Shown: in pieces, positions 8,459-15,201 of the stretch | Position numbering within the stretch: the first letter of the stretch is position 1 | How the letters are laid out: each line of letters starts with the position of its first letter | Source of the DNA: a bacterium | GTDB taxonomy: Bacteria > SZUA-182 > DTGQ01 | Direction of reading: 5' to 3' | Length of the DNA stretch: 64,000 nucleotides | NCBI GenBank assembly: GCA_040755755.1 | Contig: JBFLZW010000002.1 | Coordinates: 68,337 to 132,336 of the forward strand | Notes under the pieces: model-generated | Told to the model about the DNA's origin: nothing | Database searches by the model: none | The model's input: only the letters and a program-made list of their open reading frames with translations | Translations under genes and position numbers: made by a program

Positions 8459-9733
8459 TTACGGTTTAATCCGCTCCAGAAATGCCTCGATCCTTGTCTG
8501 AATCTGCCCCGCGTCTTCGGCGGTGTAGTCAGTCTCGATCTTCAGGACCGGAAAGCCTGCCTCTTTCAGCGCCTTTTCAACCCTGGCGTACTCCACGTTA
8601 TAGGTATGGCAGAACTGAAGGGTGTTATAGATCACGCCATCGGCATGATACTCCTGAGCATACTGGATTATCTGTTCGGTTCGCTCATGGTTCGGAGTAA
8701 AACAGGAGCAGTTTATCGACAGGTATCTCTGAGCCAGAGCATCCAGTTGGGCATTCAAATCCGCCGCCGACTCATCGACCAGGGTTTCGAAATAGCGGGT
8801 CCCCGTGCAGGCTTCCTCGACCACTACCGCTGCCCCCAGGCTTTCGATGATATGATGCAGTTTCCAGTTGGGCACCACACTCGGACAGCCGGAAAGCATA
8901 ATGCGGGGGGCATCCTTGGCAAACGGGCTGATGCCTTGTGCAATCCGGCCGGTCAGCTCTCCGGTCAGTTTATCCACCGAAGCGGTAAACCGGGCAACAT
9001 CATCGTAAAACGCAACCTGTGAAATCAGCAGGGCATCTTTTCCACTGATGGGTGAGGGCTGACACTTTCGGGTTTCATACAGCCTGGCCAGGGCCCTCCT
9101 TTTATTGTTCATGAGCTCGATGGCTTTTTTCACCGCATCAAAGCTGATTTTCGTCCTTCCCGCCTCCTCCAGCATTTTCACCAGCCTGTCAAGCTCTGCG
9201 CGATATACTCCCCGGCCTGCATCATCCTTCCTGTGGGGGACCTGCACGACCCTGGTGGGAACGAAATCGTTTAAAATTTCCCAGGCTTTCTTTTTGCCGT
9301 CGCAGGTGGTTTCTCCGAGCAGAAAGTCAGCGGATTCAAAATAGGGGCAGATTTTCGCCAGCTTAAACCCGACCGATGACTTTATCAGCGGGCAGATGTT
9401 TCTCGGCAGGTATTCTTCCGCCTTGGAGATGGTGAGGTCCGCCCCGCCGCACAGGCCGATCGGAAGACCTCCAGCCGCAAGGATCAACTCATCGGGGATG
9501 AAAAGACAAAAAGCTCCGGCAATGAATCCTCCCCTGGCCTTGTGCTCCAGGAGCTCCCTGATACGAAGACCATGAACCTCGCTCAGGACAAAGTCAAAAT
9601 ACTCCATAGCTTCGGGCCGGTTATCCTGCTTCAGGTAAATGTCAGAATAGACCTGCCCAAGAACGTTCAGAAGGTTGCAATGCGGATCAAGATCAATATT
9701 CAGGCTTCTCCACATATCGTCGTAATTACTCAT
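8459..9733 (-). CDS. 2-hydroxyacyl-CoA dehydratase superfamily protein, possibly double-cubane-cluster reductase
   Basis: A 424-residue protein of the HgdB/BcrB superfamily. Cysteine-containing stretches suited to iron-sulfur ligation are seen in IGLCGGADLT, RNICPLIKS, AKICPYFES, GETTCDGKKK and INCSCFTPNHER. As a single-subunit member paired with one activase it resembles the YjiM-like or double-cubane-cluster reductases rather than a two-subunit dehydratase. It sits between the activase and the DUF3343 gene inside the selenium island. I infer a strongly reducing step, possibly on a selenium or sulfur compound; the substrate cannot be read from sequence. Confidence 0.82.
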   Translation of the reverse strand: MSNYDDMWRSLNIDLDPHCNLLNVLGQVYSDIYLKQDNRPEAMEYFDFVLSEVHGLRIRELLEHKARGGFIAGAFCLFIPDELILAAGGLPIGLCGGADLTISKAEEYLPRNICPLIKSSVGFKLAKICPYFESADFLLGETTCDGKKKAWEILNDFVPTRVVQVPHRKDDAGRGVYRAELDRLVKMLEEAGRTKISFDAVKKAIELMNNKRRALARLYETRKCQPSPISGKDALLISQVAFYDDVARFTASVDKLTGELTGRIAQGISPFAKDAPRIMLSGCPSVVPNWKLHHIIESLGAAVVVEEACTGTRYFETLVDESAADLNAQLDALAQRYLSINCSCFTPNHERTEQIIQYAQEYHADGVIYNTLQFCHTYNVEYARVEKALKEAGFPVLKIETDYTAEDAGQIQTRIEAFLERIKP

Positions 9734-9750
9734 TATCTGCCCTCGTTACA

Positions 9751-10023
9751 TTAGATGAATTTGAATTTCTTCTTCTTTTCCGCCTCATCATCCCTCTCCC
9801 ACCGAAAAATCTGATCGATCTCCACCTGGCTGTCGGTGAGGATTTTTTCAATCTCTTCCCTTTCCGGCCAGGGCACCTTGCAGCAAAAACCGCAGTTGGA
9901 GCTGAATTCCCTCGGCACCGGGATCATTTCCGGTTTTCTGCCGCTCTTGTCAAGCACCCGTTTGGCCTTCAGGGCAAAATGGGTGGTGTGAAAGGTGATG
10001 ATTGCATAGACTGCCATATACAA
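9751..10023 (-). CDS. DUF3343 putative Se/S carrier-like protein
   Basis: A 90-residue protein of the DUF3343 family. Family features seen are the opening AIITFHTTHFALKAKRVL, the middle MIPVPREFSSNCGFCCKVP with a cysteine-rich loop, and a lysine-rich tail. Two in-frame starts (MYMAV) are close together and cannot be separated. It lies 17 bp before the dehydratase-like gene and is probably co-transcribed with it. The family is found beside selenium genes and is suggested to carry selenium or sulfur on its cysteines; no reaction is established that I can point to. Confidence 0.8.
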   Translation of the reverse strand: MYMAVYAIITFHTTHFALKAKRVLDKSGRKPEMIPVPREFSSNCGFCCKVPWPEREEIEKILTDSQVEIDQIFRWERDDEAEKKKKFKFI

Positions 10024-10159
10024 GCCTCGGAATGAGGAAAAATCAAAGCTGCACCAGGATATTGCTAATACTCGATAATACCCAATAGTTTTGGGAAGTC
10101 AAGGGCATTATTGAAGAAATCTATAATGCCTATAGATGTATTCAATATCACGGTGGTGC

Positions 10160-10915
10160 TTATTTCCGTTCCGCGGCAGAATCGCCGGTGATGGATAGAA
10201 CTACAGAGATAACCACCTCCGGTGTGGTTTTACTGTCTGTTTTAACAACTACCTGACCACTCGTAAGGGAGCTGTTGTCCATTGCTTTTGCTGACACAAT
10301 AATCGTCAGGGATTCGTTCGGTTTGAGACTTGCCGGCAGTTTGGTCTGCTCCGATGCTGCTTTGGCTGTAACAGCAGCGGCAGGAGTGGTTTCAATCGAT
10401 AAAATCGACATGCTCTCCTGGCCGATATTCTTCAGCACAACCTCCTGAGTGGCATCCTGGTCCTTTGCTGCCCGGTTGAAATAAACATTGGCAGGAGTGG
10501 CTTCCAGATCGACTTTGACTAATGCTTCAATAGTTATTTGCGTAATTGGATTAACCGGGTCATTGGAATGGACATAGATGACTTTCTGTTGTTTCCCCTT
10601 GCGATGGGCGGAATTGAAAGTGACTTTAATCTGCCCGGTCTCACCCGGATTGATTGTTTTTTGAGAAAGCACAGCAGCGGTGCATCCGCAGGATGTCTTT
10701 ACTTGTTCGATGTTCAGCGCCTGGTCTCCGGTATTCTGAAAGGTAAAAACATGGGTAACCGCTTTATTCTGGTAAATTTGCCCAAAATCGAACGAGGCAT
10801 TGGAGAATGCGATACGGGGGGCGGCTGCGGCAGGTGCCGGACAGAATACGGACAACACTATGGGAAAACTTATCAGGAGGACTGATAAGACTATTAAGGT
10901 TCTATTCTTTTTCAT
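10160..10915 (-). CDS. DUF1573 exported protein
   Basis: A 251-residue secreted protein with a signal peptide (residues 1-32, ending APAAAA). The first beta-sandwich domain carries the DUF1573 signature NTGDQALNIEQVKTSCGCT at about residues 61-79, and a second Ig-like/ASH-type domain follows (about 130-245). Its start overlaps the end of selB by 14 bp, so it is cotranscribed with the selenocysteine elongation factor. The role of DUF1573 proteins is unknown; they are periplasmic or surface-located. The overlap may reflect expansion of the selB tail rather than a functional tie. Confidence 0.75.
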   Translation of the reverse strand: MKKNRTLIVLSVLLISFPIVLSVFCPAPAAAAPRIAFSNASFDFGQIYQNKAVTHVFTFQNTGDQALNIEQVKTSCGCTAAVLSQKTINPGETGQIKVTFNSAHRKGKQQKVIYVHSNDPVNPITQITIEALVKVDLEATPANVYFNRAAKDQDATQEVVLKNIGQESMSILSIETTPAAAVTAKAASEQTKLPASLKPNESLTIIVSAKAMDNSSLTSGQVVVKTDSKTTPEVVISVVLSITGDSAAERK

Positions 10916-12866
10916 GGTTTATCTCTCCTTTACTTTTTGGGCCTTTACTTTTCGGGCCTCTCAGTATCCGAATATCGCCGATCCGCATGGTGAAACCAAT
11001 GGAATCGAAGTATTCCAGAATCTGAATGGTTTTTATTCGGCCCAGATCCATTACTCTATCACGAAAATCGATAACGGTAAGACTCCCTTCCTTTTGGATA
11101 TATGCCTTCACCATCTCCCTGAGCTCATGGAGAGGTTGGCTATGGATGATGGTATTTGGTGCGATTCGAATGACAACACTCTGATCTATGAGCATCTTTA
11201 ATAATCTGTCCACCTCCTCCCCGGCGCAATTGATATTTTGATAAAGTTGACTTATGGGCAGCGGTCTGTAACCGCTGGATAGAAGCGCCCTTTCAATTTC
11301 GCTGATAACCTTCTTCTGCCATGAACTGAACGACAGGCTATGATTGGCAAGCCTGATAGCGGGACCGTCGATCGCTATTGTCTGCCTCATCTCAAGGTCC
11401 CTGAGCAGGTGATGGAAAAGCCGGCTGTCCATTTCCCCTGCTGTCTTTGACTTGAGCAGTTCTCTCCCCATACCTTTTTCAAGAGGGTTTTGGCTGTGAA
11501 AGTCTTTCAGGGCAGCGATAATTTTTTCTTTGATATGTGTTACCTGCCTGGTGGCAATAAAGAATTCCTCATCATCAAGACAGTAAATAACGCCTTCACT
11601 CTTTAACCGGGCAAGGATATCGACGAGTTCTGACCGAGTAAGGGCGGTCTTTCGTAACAGTTCACTCTGACTGCAAGGATGGAATTGGTATCGTGAAAGT
11701 GTCTCGATGATGAAGTCCCTGAATTTTCCCTGTTCCAGGTGCTCGATCCGAGTGACTCTGCTTTTACCTTCTGAGGCACTGTACCGCCTGGGGTAAGTAT
11801 CCAGGATAACTCCTCCGCCAATGGTACGGGAAGGGCTGAGAGACCGGATAATATATCTGTCGAATACCCGAGGCGAAGCCTTTTCTTCCAGCCTGAACTG
11901 GACAACAGCCATTTCACCGGGTTGAATCTTATCCCTGTCCATGCAGATCACCCTGGCTATAATCTCGGTAGTACCGGTATGGAGGCGTACCCTGGCTTTC
12001 GTGGACAAAGGAGATGCGTTCGATTCCAGGTATCGGAGTCTGGCATCCAGTATGCCGGTGGGCATGAGGGATTCCGGCGGGGCGATGACATCTCCTCTCT
12101 TGACCTGGGAGGTGGCGATACCGGCCAGGTTAAAGCCGACCCGCTGTCCGGCATGGGCTTCTTCGACCCACTGGTTATGCACCTGAAGTCCACGGATTTT
12201 GACTTTATAACCTTCGGGATATACCATTGCTATGGCTCCGGAACTTACAGCACCATTTACCAACGTGCCGGTAGCTATTGTGCCGTAGCCTGCTACTGAA
12301 AAAACCCGATCCACGGGAAGCCGGAATTCGCCCCTCTCAAGTTTGGTTTTCTCAACCTTGCCGGTAAGCTCCATCAGGGCCGTCTTCAATTGATCGATTC
12401 CCTCTCCGGTCCGGCATGAGCAATCGATTACCGCTGCCTCCCGGAGGAAACTCGGCTCAACAAGCCGGGCGATTTCCCCGTGAATCAACTCCAGCCAGTC
12501 CCTGTCCACCAGATCGATCTTGTTGACTGCCACAAGGCCGTGTCTGATTCCCAGCAGGGAAAGAATATCAAGATGCTCGCTGGTCTGGGGCATGGGGCCG
12601 TCATCGGCTGCAATAACCAGTATGGCCATATCGACGCCGGATATGCCTCTGAGCATATTCTTGATAAATTTTTCGTGACCCGGACAATCGACAATACTCA
12701 CCACCTGTCCATTGGGAAGCCGGCAGGGTGCAAAACCTGATTCTATCGATATTCCCCGGACCTTTTCCTCTTTCAGCCGATCGGTGTCTATACCAGTGAT
12801 GGCCTTGGTCAGAGCGGTCTTGCCATGGTCAATATGCCCGGCCAAGCCTATAACCAGATTTTTCAA
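10902..12866 (-). CDS. selB: Selenocysteine-specific translation elongation factor
   Basis: A 654-residue SelB. The EF-Tu-like GTPase domain shows GHIDHGKTAL (residues 10-19), DCPGHEKFIKNML and AVNKIDLVD. Domains 2-3 follow, including VDRVFSVAGYGTIATGTLV, then domain 4 with winged-helix repeats in the C-terminal third, which bind the SECIS hairpin. SelB delivers selenocysteyl-tRNA to in-frame UGA codons. The gene lies 57 bp downstream of tRNA-Sec on the same strand. Its last residues contain a duplicated GPKSK unit and overlap the DUF1573 gene. selA and selD are not within the window. Confidence 0.95.
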   Translation of the reverse strand: MKNLVIGLAGHIDHGKTALTKAITGIDTDRLKEEKVRGISIESGFAPCRLPNGQVVSIVDCPGHEKFIKNMLRGISGVDMAILVIAADDGPMPQTSEHLDILSLLGIRHGLVAVNKIDLVDRDWLELIHGEIARLVEPSFLREAAVIDCSCRTGEGIDQLKTALMELTGKVEKTKLERGEFRLPVDRVFSVAGYGTIATGTLVNGAVSSGAIAMVYPEGYKVKIRGLQVHNQWVEEAHAGQRVGFNLAGIATSQVKRGDVIAPPESLMPTGILDARLRYLESNASPLSTKARVRLHTGTTEIIARVICMDRDKIQPGEMAVVQFRLEEKASPRVFDRYIIRSLSPSRTIGGGVILDTYPRRYSASEGKSRVTRIEHLEQGKFRDFIIETLSRYQFHPCSQSELLRKTALTRSELVDILARLKSEGVIYCLDDEEFFIATRQVTHIKEKIIAALKDFHSQNPLEKGMGRELLKSKTAGEMDSRLFHHLLRDLEMRQTIAIDGPAIRLANHSLSFSSWQKKVISEIERALLSSGYRPLPISQLYQNINCAGEEVDRLLKMLIDQSVVIRIAPNTIIHSQPLHELREMVKAYIQKEGSLTVIDFRDRVMDLGRIKTIQILEYFDSIGFTMRIGDIRILRGPKSKGPKSKGEINHEKE

Positions 12867-12923
12867 TGGAAGGTCACCCGACTTTTTATCATCTCTACTC
12901 TTGTGTCATAGGGAGAGAGGTAA

Positions 12924-13014
12924 AGAGGGTAAGGGGAATCGAACCTCCTACGGCCCTTGCACAGGCCGACCAGCGGATTTGAAGTCCGTGGGGCACACCA
13001 GTACCATTACCCTC
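12924..13014 (-). tRNA. selC: tRNA-Sec (anticodon TCA)
   Basis: A selenocysteine tRNA of about 91 nt. An 8-bp acceptor stem pairs GAGGGTAA (minus strand, from 13014) with TTACCCTC (ending 12925). The anticodon arm CGGACTTCAAATCCG places TCA at 12982-12980, a long variable arm follows (GGTCGGCC...GGGCC), and the T loop reads GTTCGATTC. The T stem appears to contain one A-C mismatch. CCA is not encoded. It lies directly upstream of selB on the same strand, so both are probably made from one transcript. Confidence 0.9.
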
Positions 13015-13630
13015 GGTCATTCTCGATCATGACAGCTCGACAGCGTAAACAGTGTAAAAACTTTGGAAAATGATAAGTAATATTAAATATATCAGAAACT
13101 TACCGTGACCGGGTGATATAAGGAAACATGCTCGAAGTGGAGTGAGGATTGGAAGATGCATGCAGTTGCGGACCGGATCGAATATAGCCGACCTGCATTC
13201 AGGGATTGAAAAACGGATGGAATTTAAAAATGAAGTCTGATTTTTTTGAAAAGATTGCACTATAGGTAAAGATAGATATGAGAAAAGCATAATGGGTTTC
13301 CTGTTATTGCCCCGACCACCGGTCAGAGTTACCTGATACAGAGTCAATATTGTCCAACAAATCCGTGTAAGTGAACCTTTTTCAAGTACATAATTGTTCC
13401 TCTCTTAAAATTTGGAATCAATTTATGGAAACTACCGCTTCTTTACCCTACCGACATTCATTAATGAATACAATTAAACCTGTTAATAGAGATTCCTTAA
13501 AAATATAGGGGATATTTTTACCATAACCTGGATTATACGTCAATAAGGAATTTTCAATTTTCATCTTGACATCGAAAATGCATGGAATTAAAATGAGCCC
13601 AAAAGCCGAAATTGCTGATAATTGCATAAA
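13015..13630. other. Intergenic region with no supported gene
   Basis: About 600 bp between the tRNA-Sec gene and the riboswitch, noticeably AT-rich toward its right half. It should hold the divergent promoters for the minus-strand selenium island and the plus-strand riboswitch transcript. A 106-codon open frame at 13027-13347 (minus) has no family features or ribosome-binding site and is not called. Confidence 0.5.
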
Positions 13631-13690
13631 GGCGAGGGAGTTCCGCCATAAACCGTTCCGGCCAGGGCCGGAGCTAATGACTCCTACGAG
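13631..13690 (+). promoter_or_regulatory. Fluoride riboswitch (crcB motif)
   Basis: The aptamer matches the fluoride-riboswitch consensus. P1 is GGCG...CGCC at 13631-13634 and 13644-13647, followed by the conserved ATAAAC (13648-13653). A GC hairpin follows (CCGGCC/GGCCGG, 13658-13671), then AGCTAAT (13672-13678) and ACTCCTAC (13680-13687). The pseudoknot GGAGT (13637-13641) with ACTCC (13680-13684) is perfect. An intrinsic terminator lies about 55 bp downstream, the usual expression platform: fluoride binding should favour read-through. The next ORF on this strand starts at 13846. No known fluoride exporter (crcB/fluC or CLC-F) is adjacent, which is unusual. Confidence 0.88.
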
Positions 13691-13743
13691 CAGGTAAATA
13701 TACCCTTGGGAGGAGTTATACAGTTGCTGGCAATCAAACTTTG

Positions 13744-13783
13744 AGCTCTTACCAGGGCCTAGTACCTGGTGAGAGCTTTTTTT
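13744..13783 (+). terminator. Intrinsic terminator of the fluoride riboswitch
   Basis: A 13-bp stem (AGCTCTTACCAGG at 13744-13756 with CCTGGTGAGAGCT at 13765-13777, one G-T wobble), an 8-nt loop and a run of seven T residues (13777-13783). It lies between the aptamer and the first downstream ribosome-binding site, so it fits a transcriptional OFF switch. An upstream GGAGGAGT (13709-13716) could compete for the ACTCC strand of the pseudoknot. Confidence 0.9.
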
Positions 13784-13845
13784 ACCCCGTAGCAGGAAGA
13801 ACCTGTAACGGTAGGGGGGATTTATCTCAAAGGGAGGAACAAGAA

Positions 13846-14216
13846 ATGGCAGAAATCAAAGAAGTGAAGGCAAGAGAGATGTTATACCATTTCTCACCTG
13901 AAATTGAGCATAAACCGGCCAAAGGAGTCAGAATACAGAATACAGAAGTCAGAAGTCAGGAGAAACGAAAGCCTTATTCTGAATTCTGACTCCTGAATTC
14001 TGACTCCTGACTCCTGAATTCTCTACTTATGCTGCAGTTGAATGTCGAAAAATGGTATTAGCTCAGGGGGAAACATACGACTTGTCCTGGATTCAGGCGA
14101 TGAATTTCCATAATGCGTTCTTGTTCACTTCGGTTAATGAAGCCCTTCGCAGCCTGGTGGCAATTATCAAGAGGCAAAGCAAGGCCGAACAGGGGCGTGG
14201 AGAGGGGCGCTCGTAA
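13846..14216 (+). pseudogene. Small riboswitch-controlled ORF interrupted by a palindromic repeat
   Basis: A strong ribosome-binding site (AGGGAGGAAC) precedes ATG 13846, which opens with MAEIKEVKAREMLYHF and continues for about 26 sensible residues. Translation then enters a microrepeat (13924-14022) and stops at 13987-13989. Beyond the repeat a coding-like frame resumes and ends at TAA 14214-14216; it includes KMVLAQGETYDLSW and NEALRSLVAIIKR. The repeat is about 98-99 bp, and removing 98 bp would place both halves in one frame. The original product would be a soluble protein of roughly 85-90 residues. I do not recognise the family. It is the only ORF downstream of the fluoride riboswitch before a convergent gene. 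Confidence 0.55.
13924..14022. repeat. Inserted GACTCCTGAATTCT-type palindromic repeat
   Basis: A tract built from AGTCAGAAT, TCTGACTCC and CCTGAATTC units. GGAGTCAGAAT (13924-13934) is the inverse of ATTCTGACTCC (13983-13993), so the transcript can fold back. It is related to the tract at 7546-7671 and splits the small ORF under the fluoride riboswitch. Confidence 0.75.
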
Positions 14217-14262
14217 ACTGGAGAAAAGAAGAAAAGAGAAGAAAACGGTAATTCACTTGAGA

Positions 14263-14679
14263 TTATTTTTCGGTCTCATTTTTCAGCATGGCCTCGGCAA
14301 AATCGAGGAAATCCTGCAAATGTTCCTCTACAATCCGCCTGACAATGTCAAGGTTCAGTGCCTGATAGTCGTGAACAGCAATGTTTCGGAACCCTGTCAT
14401 GGCCATCATGCGTTCTGCCAGCCCTTTGGTTATCAGACCGACCCGCTGAAGCAAAGTGAATGCATCCCTGCTTTCCTGGGGAATTCCCAGCCGGCGGAGG
14501 CGGATCTCATGCATGGCCAGGTCTATGGCTGCCTCACAGGCCCTCTGGATATTTAAAATTATCGAGTCCTGTTTGGTATAATTCTCATAGAGGTTTTTCT
14601 CGTCTTCTCCATATTCTTCACGTATGCGGGCTATGCATCGCTCAATGGTGGCTGCTTTATTGAGTTTTACGTCGTCCAT
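14263..14679 (-). CDS. hepT: HepT-like HEPN ribonuclease toxin (DUF86)
   Basis: A protein of about 138 residues of the HepT/DUF86 HEPN family, starting at the internal ATG (MDDVKLNKAATIERC). The RX4HXY-type active-site motif is seen as RNIAVHDY near residue 100. It overlaps the 3' end of the nucleotidyltransferase gene by 23 bp. This is the standard layout of an MntA/HepT toxin-antitoxin module, in which the HEPN RNase is silenced by AMPylation at the motif tyrosine. The module appears intact. Confidence 0.85.
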   Translation of the reverse strand: MDDVKLNKAATIERCIARIREEYGEDEKNLYENYTKQDSIILNIQRACEAAIDLAMHEIRLRRLGIPQESRDAFTLLQRVGLITKGLAERMMAMTGFRNIAVHDYQALNLDIVRRIVEEHLQDFLDFAEAMLKNETEK

Positions 14680-15079
14680 AAACTGTTCCCCGGCTCTGGA
14701 TATCCTGAATAATCTCCCGGCGCTCCTCATTCAGACGAGCGTAGGCACTGTAAACGTAATCTTCAAAGCGTTCTCTCTGTCCCGGATCCCCCTCGTACCA
14801 GCACTGTCCTGTAGAAACGACCTGCATCCGCAATACGGTGGAAGCCTTTCGCAGGTCAACGAGATCAACCTCCCGCCTGAGCGCTCCGGCCAGGTGCCGG
14901 GCCATCGACCATCTCTCCCAGGGGTCCAGGGGGTGCCGGGGAAGGATCGCCAGGTCGATGTCACTCTCCGGCATCATCTCCCCTTGCCCCGCTGACCCGA
15001 ATACATAGATGGCCACAAGATCCGGGTATTTCTCCCGAAGGAGTCGAACGATAAGTTCCTGTTGAGTTTCTTTGACCAT
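14657..15079 (-). CDS. mntA: MntA-type minimal nucleotidyltransferase antitoxin
   Basis: A 140-residue MNT-fold protein with the motif GSAGQGEMMPESDIDLAI near residues 28-45; the two aspartates of DID are the metal ligands, and a third conserved Asp is likely in REVDLVDL. It is predicted to transfer AMP to the partner HepT toxin encoded downstream with overlapping frames. It lies between the polysaccharide-export genes and the broken riboswitch ORF, with no functional tie to either. Confidence 0.87.
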   Translation of the reverse strand: MVKETQQELIVRLLREKYPDLVAIYVFGSAGQGEMMPESDIDLAILPRHPLDPWERWSMARHLAGALRREVDLVDLRKASTVLRMQVVSTGQCWYEGDPGQRERFEDYVYSAYARLNEERREIIQDIQSRGTVYGRRKTQ

Positions 15080-15127
15080 GATTACCCTTAATTAATCACA
15101 GAGTTTTTCACCCTCCCCCGCTCTCAC

Positions 15128-15190
15128 TCCTCTGCTTTTCTCTGTATACCTCTGTGCCTCAGTGTCTCTGTGGTGTCCTTTGTTTTGTCT
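15128..15190. repeat. Intergenic CACAGAGACAC-type repeat, copy 1
   Basis: Reads, on the minus strand, AAAGGACACCACAGAGACAC followed by further CAGAG units. The same sequence type recurs at 29058-29105 and 45612-45680. It lies in the gap after the fused kinase gene. Confidence 0.75.
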
Positions 15191-15201
15191 TGTCTTTGTC
15201 T

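Noticed and set aside
13027-13347. 106-codon minus-strand ORF next to tRNA-Sec
   Set aside because: No ribosome-binding site, no recognisable features, and it lies in an AT-rich promoter-like region.
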